The notes beneath the pieces were generated by a model. That model did no database searches and was not told the DNA's origin. It worked only from the letters and a program-made list of their open reading frames with translations. 30,717 bases of DNA from Rickettsiaceae bacterium (lineage in GTDB: Bacteria > Pseudomonadota > Alphaproteobacteria > Rickettsiales > Rickettsiaceae): assembly GCA_030731565.1 (NCBI GenBank), contig JANQTT010000085.1:1-30717 (forward strand), read 5' to 3'. Positions 9,701 through 17,518 of this stretch are shown in pieces; the first letter of the stretch is position 1, and each line of letters starts with the position of its first letter. The position numbers and the translations under genes were made by a program.

Positions 9701-9860
9701 TGGAGCTAAGGTCGAATCACAACCATTTGGTGGAGAAAATAAATCTGGCACTGGATTTAAAGCTGGAGGTCCTAATTATTTATTACGATTCATGACAGAA
9801 CGTACAGCATCTATAAATACTACAGCCTTTGGCGGTGATGTTGAGCTATTGAATAGCTAA
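6795..9860 (+). CDS. putA: Bifunctional proline dehydrogenase / delta-1-pyrroline-5-carboxylate dehydrogenase PutA
   Basis: PutA oxidises proline to glutamate in two steps, feeding electrons to quinone through FAD and then NAD. Residues about 150-460 form the proline dehydrogenase barrel (LTALYPRFE, RLVKGAYWDSEIKRAQ, FATHNAVTA, LHGMGNAL, the YAPVGSTKDLLAYL helix). Residues about 560-1010 form the aldehyde dehydrogenase domain, with the general base E778 (AETGGQN) and the catalytic cysteine C812 (AGQRCSALR). At 1021 residues it lacks the N-terminal ribbon-helix-helix repressor domain and the long C-terminal extension of E. coli PutA, so it should be a purely enzymatic PutA. Amino acids as fuel fit a host-dependent lifestyle, with glutamate flowing to the TCA cycle (gltA is in this window). 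Confidence 0.95.
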   Translation: MKDRFFTLAFEDEKNVIKKVLPKMKFRPAEQQTIIANSKKFIDIIRQDNSFSVEGFLNRYSLSEDEGVAILGLAEGLLRIPDFFVGLELANDKLSDKNWESFLFKRTKSFKTFFASFGLYFSGKYSDITRSENIVSKTFAKFGQRTFISILKYTILYLSKEFVFSDEMHSAINKCTAYPNYKFAFDLLGESSRTIEQSEVYYKQYQDAINIISEAFPYNGEALPDRPNLSVKLTALYPRFELAKINEIEEYLFPKVVSLVEKIKDKNLTITFDAEESYRLDAYLLFVEKLLRHKSFQGYEGIGVVIQAYNTKSYEYIDHIISLAKELKKKVLIRLVKGAYWDSEIKRAQLQGLKYYPVFTRKDYTDLNYNACAKKMLENDAHIYSQFATHNAVTAATIMELAGDKTFEFQKLHGMGNALHKTLIEYKNVRIYAPVGSTKDLLAYLMRRMLENGASANFVSKVNSRNIPLKEIAYDVNDRVLNLLDNDNKIALPENIYPNRKNGMGYELGYKVNYDYIQEKIASYFDKVHQVGSIIDGKEGAIAKNAKEGFCPAKNAEKFSTITDCFEAEIKEAINYAQNGFRKWSEISVEKRAVILEKIAKAFEDNKFELYALLIKEAGKSIHDAINEVIEAIDFCRYYASQAKLIMVDRYLPGPTGEKNTLSMHPRGVFLCISPWNFPFAIFVGQVVAALVAGNTVIAKPSGQTPVIANFAVKLMHKAGLPKSALHLVITSGSNINKYAVADERIAGVTFTGSCGAAHSINATLSQRKTGIVPFIAETGGQNAMIVDSSALLEQVTDDVLTSAFYSAGQRCSALRMLYVQEEIYDELFKMLKGATELIKVGDTSDFSMDVGPVIDKSAKDILDAHIEDMGKKGYNIYKHPQNGKMNNGYYFYPHIIEVKSINDIPDEKFGPILHITKFKSKNLDKVIDEINNCGFGLTFGVHSRVEEKIEYIRSKVHVGNFYANRSIVGAKVESQPFGGENKSGTGFKAGGPNYLLRFMTERTASINTTAFGGDVELLNS

Positions 9861-9882
9861 ATTTATTTAATAATTTAAGTGA

Positions 9883-10290
9883 CTATAAGTGAATTAAATC
9901 AGAAAGCTTTTGCTCGCAAATTCCGTATTGTTTCCATGAGCACCCAGCACAAGCTTTATGAAATTTTTCGATTGTCATATTTTGTTTGATGCGGGTTTTT
10001 GCTTGTTTCCAGCTAATAGTTTCTTCGGTTTTTAAAGATAATATTTCTTTATGAGCCTGATCAAGTTTAACTATTTTTTCTTGAGATTTGCATATTATAT
10101 CATCTACCTTATTAGGGCAAGGGGAGCATATACTATCCATATACTCCATTACTTCAATCAATGTGTCCTCATTATTATTTAATTCCTGGACAATTTTTTT
10201 GTAGTTTTTTATAAATCCAAGCGAATAACCCTTGCCAATAAAAGCAAGGGTGCACATAAAGTGATGGGGTCTAAATTTTATTGAGGCCAT
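9883..10290 (-). CDS. DUF1284 cysteine-rich protein
   Basis: The 135-residue protein matches the DUF1284 pattern: an N-terminal FRPHHFMC motif (H9, H10, C13), [12 protein letters not shown], a central CSPCPNK cysteine pair with further cysteines, and a C-terminal [12 protein letters not shown] cluster. The many paired cysteines and histidines suggest metal or iron-sulfur binding, but the family has no established function that I know. The original start region overlaps the end of bioY by 20 bases, so the two are translated from one minus-strand mRNA. Confidence 0.8.
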   Translation of the reverse strand: MASIKFRPHHFMCTLAFIGKGYSLGFIKNYKKIVQELNNNEDTLIEVMEYMDSICSPCPNKVDDIICKSQEKIVKLDQAHKEILSLKTEETISWKQAKTRIKQNMTIEKFHKACAGCSWKQYGICEQKLSDLIHL

Positions 10291-10822
10291 TTTTGATAAG
10301 TTTCACAGATGAACCTGTAAATATTGCTTTAACGATACCTGGTATAATAAAAGGATATAAACCAAACTCTAGAGCTTTTCCAATACCAACATATAAAGCA
10401 AGCTGCGGCAAGCCAATAATAAAGAGGCATGAAGAGCCAATAGCGCTATAAATGATTAATTTTGCCCAACTATCCTCGCCAAATTTTTCACGCATTGTTG
10501 TGACTACGTAAATGCATAATAGCATACCAAATATATATCCACCTGATGGTCCCATTAAAATATGTATACCACCTGAAAAGCCAGCAAATACTGGTGCTCC
10601 TAAAGCTCCTAGAATAATAAAACTAATCATAGTATATATTGCTTCCTTCTTTTCATAACAAAGAGCAATAACAAGTATACCAACGCTGTATAATGTTATA
10701 GGAACTGGCTTTAACGGTATTTGAACTTGGGCACATAGAAAAATTAATGCGACACCAAGCGTGATTCTAAGTAATTTGGAATTAATAGAGGGGGAAGAAA
10801 TTTTGTTTATCAGAGCTTTCAT
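10271..10822 (-). CDS. bioY: Biotin transporter substrate-binding component BioY
   Basis: BioY is the biotin-binding membrane S-component of ECF vitamin transporters. The sequence shows about six hydrophobic helices and the family landmarks [33 protein letters not shown] and [11 protein letters not shown], plus the C-terminal [11 protein letters not shown] choose ATG 10822 (MKALINK) because AGAGGT lies 4 bases upstream of it; the in-frame ATG at 10837 adds five residues and puts that Shine-Dalgarno inside the gene. No EcfA or EcfT gene is in this window; solitary BioY proteins are known in rickettsiae and can act alone or share modules. I found no BioR- or BirA-type operator upstream. Confidence 0.92.
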   Translation of the reverse strand: MKALINKISSPSINSKLLRITLGVALIFLCAQVQIPLKPVPITLYSVGILVIALCYEKKEAIYTMISFIILGALGAPVFAGFSGGIHILMGPSGGYIFGMLLCIYVVTTMREKFGEDSWAKLIIYSAIGSSCLFIIGLPQLALYVGIGKALEFGLYPFIIPGIVKAIFTGSSVKLIKNGLNKI

Positions 10823-10954
10823 AGTAACCTCTTGCAAATATGTATACGAATATTAGGGGTAAGTTAATAATTAGTCAAGCTATCTATTCGTTTTATTTTT
10901 ACGATTTTACGACTATGGCTATAACTATTTTCCTTTATCTATTGGCTAAGTTAA

Positions 10955-13783
10955 TTACAAAACAAACTTAAAAGTAGCCCCAACTCCGCTGCTTTCTGCT
11001 GTAATGGAACCTCCATGCGCTTCTATGGCTGCTTTGCATAAGGCTAGACCTACGCCGCGGCCTTCTGCTTTTGACTGGGTATTTGATCCCATCTTAAATG
11101 GGGTGAAAATGTCGTATAATTCTTCTTTAGGAATTCCTATGCCATTATCTTTTATTTTAAATTCAATTAAGCCTTTTTTCTTCAACAGCTCAACACAAAT
11201 TATCCCTTCGCTACTAAATTTTATAGAGTTTATTAATAGGTTATCCACTACTTGCCTCATATAATTAGGATCAACTGAAATTAGTATCTCTGTATCAATC
11301 TTCAATACAAAGTCTATCTTTTTATTGTCTAAATATATTTTTCGGCAATTGTTAATCCTATCTTCGACCAGCTCTCCTAAATTGATTTTCTTTTTATCCA
11401 GCTCTATTTTTTTCGCCTCAAGCGTCGCCAGATCCAGCATGTTCATAATCATTGATGACAGACGATTCGAGTTCTTGTACACCTCGTCTGATAACATCTT
11501 CAGCTGGTTCTCATTTAACTTACCCAGGCCATCATTTAACATCTCAGCAAAGTTCATCACATTACCTACCGGCAGACGAAGTTCATGATTCACATTATTC
11601 AATATCCTCTGCGCCGTAGCCCCTAGCCGCTCAATCTCTTTCTCCTGATCCGATATACGCTCAGAGTAATGTATTACCGTTTCATTTAAATCAGATACCT
11701 TCGTTTCCAAATGCGTTACCTCTTCTTCCAAAACATCTACTTTTGCTTCAGTTGCTTCTTGATGGTCTTGTTTTGGCTTAAAAAAGGCGATTAAGATACT
11801 ACTTATTAAAAGAGATGCATACATAATTTTAAATTGTAATGTACCAAAATCTTCTGAGTCCAATCTTGTATCTGCAAACCATTCAAAAAATTTTATACTC
11901 AAATATATACCTAAAACCATCAAAATTAGAGATAATTGCCACCTTACCAACATTGATAAAACGACTGCACTTAAAAGGAAAATCATAAGTTGGAATTCTT
12001 TAAAATTACTGATAATTAAAAGTAAACAACTAATAAATATTAAAGTATAGAATAACCCAATAAGCCATATAATTGATTCAAAACTATTTTTTCTAAAATA
12101 TTTTGGTAAAATAGGGTATATTAAAAATACGGCAGCAACGAATAATACTGTATGATATATAGTTTGAATAATTAAACTATATTGAAATCTAATCTCAATT
12201 GGCATGGAATACATTGAAGAAAATACTGCAATTATTATAAAAATACCTGCAAGCGTGAAGTTAGAATCTCTTTCTGGACTATTTTTATTACAAAACTCTA
12301 AAAACTGAAAACTAACTATTTTTCTAAGAAATTTTTTACGGTTTAATTTCCTTTGCTCAACAAATTGGTTAAACGATTCTTTATCAGCTATCCCTACCCA
12401 ACCGCCAGGTTGTTTCATGAAATAATGGCTACCGAAGAGGAAAAGTACATTCGCAAATACGCCGGGTGCAATACTGTTTACTGATGTAAAGTTTAAACTG
12501 ATAAATAACACTGTTATAAACCCAGCACACATTCCGATTATTACTGATTTTTCAGAGCTTCTGAACCCCAGTATTCCTAAAATAAACGCTGGTGTCACTA
12601 TTGGCATATAAAAGCTGAAAGTAAAAATAATTAGATCTAAAATTCCAGGAAAAAATATTGCTGGTGCAATTGCAATAACACCTATAACAACTGCAGAAAC
12701 CCTTGCAATTATCATTTCATTACCTTTAACAAATTTTAAATTTAATTGAGAAAAAATATCATTTGAAATAAGGATAGAAGATGAATTTATATATGAATCT
12801 GCAGTTGACATAACCATTGCAGTAATTCCAACAAGAGTTAGCCCTATTAACCCTGGGTAAGAATATTTTTGTATAGTATAGCTAATTAACTGGTTCGTTT
12901 CTAAATTTTGGTTAGAAGATAAAAGCAATATTCCTATCCAGTACATGCATATTGCTATTGCTATGTATATAAAGGCCGCTCTTGAAAAAAGAGTTTGTAC
13001 TTGCTGAATATCTTTAGACATAGCTATACGCTGAAAAGCAGCAGGATCAAGGCTGGGAATTAAAAAGAAAAACAATAAAGCTAGCCAGCTGTAAAATTTT
13101 GCATTTTCCGGATCAAGTATGTTATTTAAATCAAAATTAGGATTAGTACTTAACGTTTTTATTATTACCGTTGGGGCATCAAGCGTTCCCCAAACCAAAA
13201 GCGCTAAACCTGGAACAAAAATACAAAAAGCGAATAATTGGATTATATCAGTAAATGTTACCGCTTTAATACCACTATAACTTGAATATATTATAACTAT
13301 TGCAGCACTAGCTAGTGTTGTATGTAGTGCATCAACTCCTGTAAAGTAGCTAAATAATCCCGAAGATACCTTGAATTGCACTGAAATAAAACCAATAGTA
13401 CCAATTACCCCCGAAATGGCAGTAATTATCCTTACATTCTTGCCATATATTCTTCCCATTGCCTCAGCAATCGAAGCGCTGCCAAGGAATTCTTTCATCC
13501 TCGGAGCTAAAATATATGCTACTATAAGAAACGAAAGGAGCTCAAAAATACCAGTAGAAATATAGTATAAACCTCTGTTATAAGATTCAGATACTTTGAT
13601 TGCGAGACTACTACCACCAATCCAAGTTGCAACTAGAGTGGCTATTAAAGTGCTAGTGTTAAAATTCCTGCCACCTAAAGCATAGTCCTTAATATTTTTA
13701 ACACCCCTTCCGTAGTATAAACCAACGCATAAATTAAGAATTAAAAATGCAACTACAATAGTGACGTCTATATTAAAATTCAT
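10955..13783 (-). CDS. Sodium/solute symporter-like sensor histidine kinase (receptor A)
   Basis: This 942-residue fusion begins with an SSS (SLC5) transporter domain of about 13 helices (residues 1-450; GLYYGRGVKNIKDYALGGRN near 22-41). Several further membrane helices follow at about 510-660, then a coiled coil (about 670-725), a HisKA domain with phosphoacceptor H733 (NVNHELRLP), and an ATPase domain (NLLINSIKFS N box, DNGIGIP, GRGVGLALCK). The layout recalls CbrA-type receptors in which a transporter fold controls a kinase, but I see no receiver domain and no STAC domain that I can name. The ligand is unknown; small amino or organic acids are plausible. It lies 55 bases downstream of its paralogue receptor B, probably in the same transcript. 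No response regulator gene is nearby. Confidence 0.9.
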   Translation of the reverse strand: MNFNIDVTIVVAFLILNLCVGLYYGRGVKNIKDYALGGRNFNTSTLIATLVATWIGGSSLAIKVSESYNRGLYYISTGIFELLSFLIVAYILAPRMKEFLGSASIAEAMGRIYGKNVRIITAISGVIGTIGFISVQFKVSSGLFSYFTGVDALHTTLASAAIVIIYSSYSGIKAVTFTDIIQLFAFCIFVPGLALLVWGTLDAPTVIIKTLSTNPNFDLNNILDPENAKFYSWLALLFFFLIPSLDPAAFQRIAMSKDIQQVQTLFSRAAFIYIAIAICMYWIGILLLSSNQNLETNQLISYTIQKYSYPGLIGLTLVGITAMVMSTADSYINSSSILISNDIFSQLNLKFVKGNEMIIARVSAVVIGVIAIAPAIFFPGILDLIIFTFSFYMPIVTPAFILGILGFRSSEKSVIIGMCAGFITVLFISLNFTSVNSIAPGVFANVLFLFGSHYFMKQPGGWVGIADKESFNQFVEQRKLNRKKFLRKIVSFQFLEFCNKNSPERDSNFTLAGIFIIIAVFSSMYSMPIEIRFQYSLIIQTIYHTVLFVAAVFLIYPILPKYFRKNSFESIIWLIGLFYTLIFISCLLLIISNFKEFQLMIFLLSAVVLSMLVRWQLSLILMVLGIYLSIKFFEWFADTRLDSEDFGTLQFKIMYASLLISSILIAFFKPKQDHQEATEAKVDVLEEEVTHLETKVSDLNETVIHYSERISDQEKEIERLGATAQRILNNVNHELRLPVGNVMNFAEMLNDGLGKLNENQLKMLSDEVYKNSNRLSSMIMNMLDLATLEAKKIELDKKKINLGELVEDRINNCRKIYLDNKKIDFVLKIDTEILISVDPNYMRQVVDNLLINSIKFSSEGIICVELLKKKGLIEFKIKDNGIGIPKEELYDIFTPFKMGSNTQSKAEGRGVGLALCKAAIEAHGGSITAESSGVGATFKFVL
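11399..11752. repeat. 354-bp exact repeat, copy in receptor A (coiled coil + HisKA)
   Basis: Every base of this block equals 14286-14639 in receptor B, read position by position. It encodes the coiled coil, the phosphoacceptor helix and the second HisKA helix. The block is visibly richer in G+C than the membrane part of the gene. Identity stops sharply: downstream in the protein (lower coordinates) the two ATPase domains are only similar, and beyond 11752 the match decays within about 25 bases. This pattern points to gene conversion or a recent domain exchange. Confidence 0.97.
13611..13783. repeat. 173-bp near-identical repeat, 5' end of receptor A
   Basis: The first 57 codons match the 5' end of receptor B at 16516-16688, with 14 differences by my count (about 92%). 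They encode the first helix and the GRGVKNIKDYALGGRN loop of the transporter fold. Beyond it the two genes diverge strongly at DNA level until the kinase block. Confidence 0.9.
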
Positions 13784-13838
13784 ATAAATTCTATTTATTG
13801 TTTAATTTCCATATACTAACTTAATATACCTACCTTTT

Positions 13839-16688
13839 CTATACCAAAAACCTAAACCTAGCTCCCCTGCCGCCTTTGCTCTCTACCGTGATGGAGCCGC
13901 CGTGGGCTTCTAGGGCGGCTTTGCATAGGGCTAGGCCTACGCCGCGGCCTTCTGCTTTTGATGCGGTATTTGAGCCCATCTTAAACGGGGTGAAGATGTC
14001 GTATAGTTCCTCGCGCGGGATGCCTATTCCGTCGTCCTCGATCACGAACTCTACGAAATTCCCCTTGCGCAGCGCGCTGATTCTAATTGTGCCTTGGGTA
14101 CTGAAATTTATTGCGTTTATCACCAAATTATCTACCGTCTGGCGCATATAGTTTGGATCTATTTTGATTAGCAAATCTTCCTCTATTCGCATCTCAAAAT
14201 CTATATGCTTTTTCCCTAAATACATTTTGCGGCACAATTGAACCCTATCACGCACCAGCTCGCTGAAGTTTATCGTGCTTTTGCTCAGCTCTATTTTTTT
14301 CGCCTCAAGCGTCGCCAGATCCAGCATGTTCATAATCATTGATGACAGACGATTCGAGTTCTTGTACACCTCGTCTGATAACATCTTCAGCTGGTTCTCA
14401 TTTAACTTACCCAGGCCATCATTTAACATCTCAGCAAAGTTCATCACATTACCTACCGGCAGACGAAGTTCATGATTCACATTATTCAATATCCTCTGCG
14501 CCGTAGCCCCTAGCCGCTCAATCTCTTTCTCCTGATCCGATATACGCTCAGAGTAATGTATTACCGTTTCATTTAAATCAGATACCTTCGTTTCCAAATG
14601 CGTTACCTCTTCTTCCAAAACATCTACTTTTGCTTCAGTCGCTTCTTGATGATCTTGTTTGCTTTTTAGTATTGTTAAAGAAAAACTAGCAAAAATAAAT
14701 AGTAAATATAGTAGCTTTATTTTTGCATCTTCAATATTCTCAGGAACCAAATCATCAAAAAAGTTCTGATAAAGGGAAAATGAAAGCCATAGCCCTAAAG
14801 GAATCATTAAAAAAGCTGTTCTCCAACCCAACAATATTGGTATTGTGATTAGATGTATTGTAAAAATAGTTAAGGATGTATATGAAAATTCCGTTAAGAA
14901 AGTCAACCAACTACTAACTAATAATAAATTAAATAATACAGATATAAACCAAATAATTCCTATATATAGGCTTTGAACTTTTGTTACCCATAAAACGCTA
15001 CAGAAAAAAATGACAGAAATAGATAGTACAATTATTGTGGCAGAGTTAATTAAATAATTATGTTTTTGGTATATAAGCTTGTCTATGCACAATATTGAAA
15101 TAAATAAAAGGGCTAAATTAATAGCAAAATAAATATACATTGAAGCAAATTTAGGCTTGATATTTTTAAAATACATTTTATAAAAACTAAAATTCACTAT
15201 ATTTGTAAGTAGGCTATGAAAAGAATTTAGTAATAACTTCCTCTTTCTTGTTCTATTATCAATTACTCTATTAAATTCAACATTATTTTTATTATCAATC
15301 CATCCTCCTGTTGAACCAGTACTATAATGCAATATTAGCAAACAAAATAAATTAGATAACATACCAGGTATTAAACTATCCGTTTCTGAAAAAAGTTTAA
15401 ACCAGATGACTGTACAAAACCCAGCAAACATACCTAAAAGAACATTCTTACTAGTACTACGAAATCCAAATACCGCCAGTAAAAATGGAACGGAAACTAT
15501 AGGCAAGTAGAAACTATAAGTTGTTAAAATCAAATCTAATAAGCTATTAGAATATACACTAAGTATTAATGCAATAAGCCCTACAATAATAGCTGAAATA
15601 CGTGTAACAAAAAGTTCACTTTCACTATCAAACTTAACACCAATCGGTTTTAGTAAATCATTTATCAAAAGAACCGAAGAAGAGTTAATGTAAGAATCGG
15701 AAGTCGACATAGCCATTGCCAAAATTCCTATTAGAAAGATACCTTTAAATCCAGCGCTTAAATAATTATCAAATATATACGGAATAATATTATTTGCATT
15801 TAAGTCTTCAATACCACTTGATAATAATAATAAACCAATTAAATACAATACTAAATATTGGCAACAAAACATAATCAAACCTGCAGCAGTAAACGCTTTA
15901 GAAGCTTGACTAATATCTTTAGCCATAGATATTCTTTGAAAAACTGTTGGATCGAAAGCTGGTATAATAAAAAACAAGAATAAAATGATATTATTACTGA
16001 AAGTTGGGCTCCTAAAGTCAAAAAGCTGTGAATAATCAAAAATTGGATTAGTAGAAAGAGTATTGTAAATAGGTTGATTATTATCAAATGATTGCCAAAT
16101 AATAAAAGCTACTGTTGGTATAACCACACCAAATGTAACAAATTGAATTACATCAGTAAATGTTATAGCCCGAATACCGCCTACTGCAGAATATGAAATA
16201 ACTATCATTGAGCTTAAAATTAATGCTATTGAGCTTGATACTCCAAGGAGGTAACTTACCATTGAAGATAGAATCACAAATTGTATTGCAATACTTCCTA
16301 TAGCAGGTATTATGCCTGAAATTGCACTAATTATCCTAACTTGTTTTCCATAAAGACTTCCCATAGATTCAGCAATCGATAGGGACCCCAAAAATCTGGC
16401 CATTCTCGGTATCATTATATAACCCAGCAACAAAAAGCTTACAGCATCCGATAGACCAGGCACCATAAAAAAAACACCCATTTCTGTACTGTCAAAAGTG
16501 GCTATACCAATACTATTACCACCAATCCAAGTTGCAATTATAGTGGCTATTAAAGTGCCAGTGTTAAAATTCCTGCCACCTAAAGCATAGTCCTTAATAT
16601 TCTTAACGCCCCTTCCGTAGTATAAACCAACGCATAAGTTAAGAATCAAAAATGCACTTACAATAGCAACATCGATATTAAAATTCAT
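13839..16688 (-). CDS. Sodium/solute symporter-like sensor histidine kinase (receptor B)
   Basis: This 949-residue paralogue of receptor A has the same layout: SSS-type transporter domain (about 1-455), extra membrane helices (about 515-670), coiled coil, HisKA with phosphoacceptor H739, and an ATPase domain (NLVINAINFS, DDGIGIP, GRGVGLALCK). Its transporter part is clearly diverged from that of A, so it probably senses a different ligand. The last 150 codons (13839-14290) are strikingly GC-rich with codons such as GCC, CGC and GGC, unlike its own AT-rich membrane part, which suggests the transmitter has a different history. It is the upstream gene of the pair. No receiver domain or partner regulator is visible. 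Confidence 0.9.
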   Translation of the reverse strand: MNFNIDVAIVSAFLILNLCVGLYYGRGVKNIKDYALGGRNFNTGTLIATIIATWIGGNSIGIATFDSTEMGVFFMVPGLSDAVSFLLLGYIMIPRMARFLGSLSIAESMGSLYGKQVRIISAISGIIPAIGSIAIQFVILSSMVSYLLGVSSSIALILSSMIVISYSAVGGIRAITFTDVIQFVTFGVVIPTVAFIIWQSFDNNQPIYNTLSTNPIFDYSQLFDFRSPTFSNNIILFLFFIIPAFDPTVFQRISMAKDISQASKAFTAAGLIMFCCQYLVLYLIGLLLLSSGIEDLNANNIIPYIFDNYLSAGFKGIFLIGILAMAMSTSDSYINSSSVLLINDLLKPIGVKFDSESELFVTRISAIIVGLIALILSVYSNSLLDLILTTYSFYLPIVSVPFLLAVFGFRSTSKNVLLGMFAGFCTVIWFKLFSETDSLIPGMLSNLFCLLILHYSTGSTGGWIDNKNNVEFNRVIDNRTRKRKLLLNSFHSLLTNIVNFSFYKMYFKNIKPKFASMYIYFAINLALLFISILCIDKLIYQKHNYLINSATIIVLSISVIFFCSVLWVTKVQSLYIGIIWFISVLFNLLLVSSWLTFLTEFSYTSLTIFTIHLITIPILLGWRTAFLMIPLGLWLSFSLYQNFFDDLVPENIEDAKIKLLYLLFIFASFSLTILKSKQDHQEATEAKVDVLEEEVTHLETKVSDLNETVIHYSERISDQEKEIERLGATAQRILNNVNHELRLPVGNVMNFAEMLNDGLGKLNENQLKMLSDEVYKNSNRLSSMIMNMLDLATLEAKKIELSKSTINFSELVRDRVQLCRKMYLGKKHIDFEMRIEEDLLIKIDPNYMRQTVDNLVINAINFSTQGTIRISALRKGNFVEFVIEDDGIGIPREELYDIFTPFKMGSNTASKAEGRGVGLALCKAALEAHGGSITVESKGGRGARFRFLV
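14286..14639. repeat. 354-bp exact repeat, copy in receptor B (coiled coil + HisKA)
   Basis: Identical to 11399-11752 in receptor A, at an offset of 2887 bases and in the same orientation. There is not one synonymous difference, although the flanking ATPase and membrane parts are diverged. Being direct repeats in tandem genes, the two copies could also recombine to delete or create a hybrid receptor. Confidence 0.97.
16516..16688. repeat. 173-bp near-identical repeat, 5' end of receptor B
   Basis: Partner of 13611-13783; 14 differences over 173 bases by my count. It encodes the shared N-terminal helix and loop. Confidence 0.9.
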
Positions 16689-17056
16689 AATCTTTTAAAC
16701 AGTTAAACTAATTATTAATAAGCTTATTATGTTTACTTTCGGATAGTTAGTCAATTTTAATGTAATACTACTCTAAGATAAAAATAAGTTATTAATATAA
16801 AAAAGAAACATTAAAGAAAGAACGGCTTCTTATAGTTAATACCAACTGGTTTAGCTAGCATTATTTCGCATGCAACTTAAAGTTTATTGAGCATAATTAT
16901 TATTTTTATGATTCTGAGGCTTGTGGTATTGATATATGAAAAATTATTAATTAATGAGCATCAAGGTTTTAGGTCACAATGAAAGCTATAGTAACTTCTT
17001 CTTAGAACTAAAATAAATGGGAATGTATAATATTTAAAAATTGAAATCTTATCAGT
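16689..17056. other. Intergenic region upstream of receptor B
   Basis: These 368 bases lie between the start of receptor B and the stop of the Trm112-like gene (both minus strand). I see no coding frame, tRNA or repeat arm that I can support. A 14-base perfect palindrome, TAATAAGCTTATTA, lies at 16716-16729, about 28 bases before the receptor start, and could be an operator or chance in AT-rich DNA. The region must hold the promoter of the receptor pair, but I cannot point to a clear -35/-10 pair. Confidence 0.5.
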
Positions 17057-17227
17057 CTATTTATGCTTTTTCGCTTCAGATTCAAGAAGCAAAGGGATTC
17101 CGTTAACTACTGGATATTCTAAATTAGCTTCTTTACTGATTAAAATGTTTCTTTTTGCATCATATTCAAGTTTTCCACCAGAAACAGGGCATGTAATTAT
17201 TTTCAGAAGTTCGGCTGATAAATTCAT
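17057..17227 (-). CDS. Trm112-family (UPF0434) small zinc-ribbon-like protein
   Basis: This 56-residue gene starts at ATG 17227 and ends with TAG at 17057-17059. The product begins MNLSAELLKIITCPVSGG, then GKLEYD, and has the family ending YPVVNGIPLLLESEA. This is the Trm112p-like/UPF0434 pattern (LL.IL.CP...G.L.......L.......YPI..GIP.LL). Members bind zinc weakly or not at all when cysteines are missing; here only the CP cysteine remains. Some bacterial members activate methyltransferases, but the role here is unknown. It sits 23 bases after the 69-residue gene on the same strand, so likely one transcript. Confidence 0.85.
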   Translation of the reverse strand: MNLSAELLKIITCPVSGGKLEYDAKRNILISKEANLEYPVVNGIPLLLESEAKKHK

Positions 17228-17250
17228 AAAGTTATTATAAAAACTAGAAA

Positions 17251-17460
17251 TTAGCCTAAATTCTTAGCGCTTCCCCAAGGCAGAGGCATACCATTTTGGT
17301 TAACAACAACTTCGCCAGAATCTTCATATTCTGCACCAAAAAATGATTGTGTGTTTGTTATTAATTTTACCGGCTTAATTTTTTTACCATTATGGAAATA
17401 CTCTTTTGCCTGGCCTCTTCCTTCAGGGTTATTTTTTGAGGCTATTTTTGCTTTACCCAT
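17251..17460 (-). CDS. Conserved-looking small protein of unknown function
   Basis: The 69-residue product is polar and basic at the N terminus (MGKAKIASKNNPEGRGQAKE), followed by FHNGKKIKPVKLITN and an acidic centre, and ends near GMPLPWGSAKNLG. It has no membrane helix, signal peptide or motif I can name. Tight packing between ffh (58 bases upstream) and the Trm112-like gene (23 bases downstream), all on the minus strand, supports a real gene. I recall similar short unnamed proteins in rickettsial genomes but cannot verify that here. Confidence 0.6.
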   Translation of the reverse strand: MGKAKIASKNNPEGRGQAKEYFHNGKKIKPVKLITNTQSFFGAEYEDSGEVVVNQNGMPLPWGSAKNLG

Positions 17461-17518
17461 AATTTTTCGTCATTTAGGTTTAATATTAGCCGCAGCATAA
17501 GTATTTTTTTACAGGAAG

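Noticed and set aside
11399..14639. Repeated blocks as part of a CRISPR array or other spaced repeat system.
   Set aside because: There are only two copies, both long and lying inside coding frames of paralogous genes; no regularly spaced short repeats were seen anywhere in the window.
16716..16729. Perfect palindrome TAATAAGCTTATTA upstream of receptor B as a regulator binding site.
   Set aside because: It is short and AT-rich, occurs once here, and no matching regulator is known; kept only as a note in the intergenic entry.
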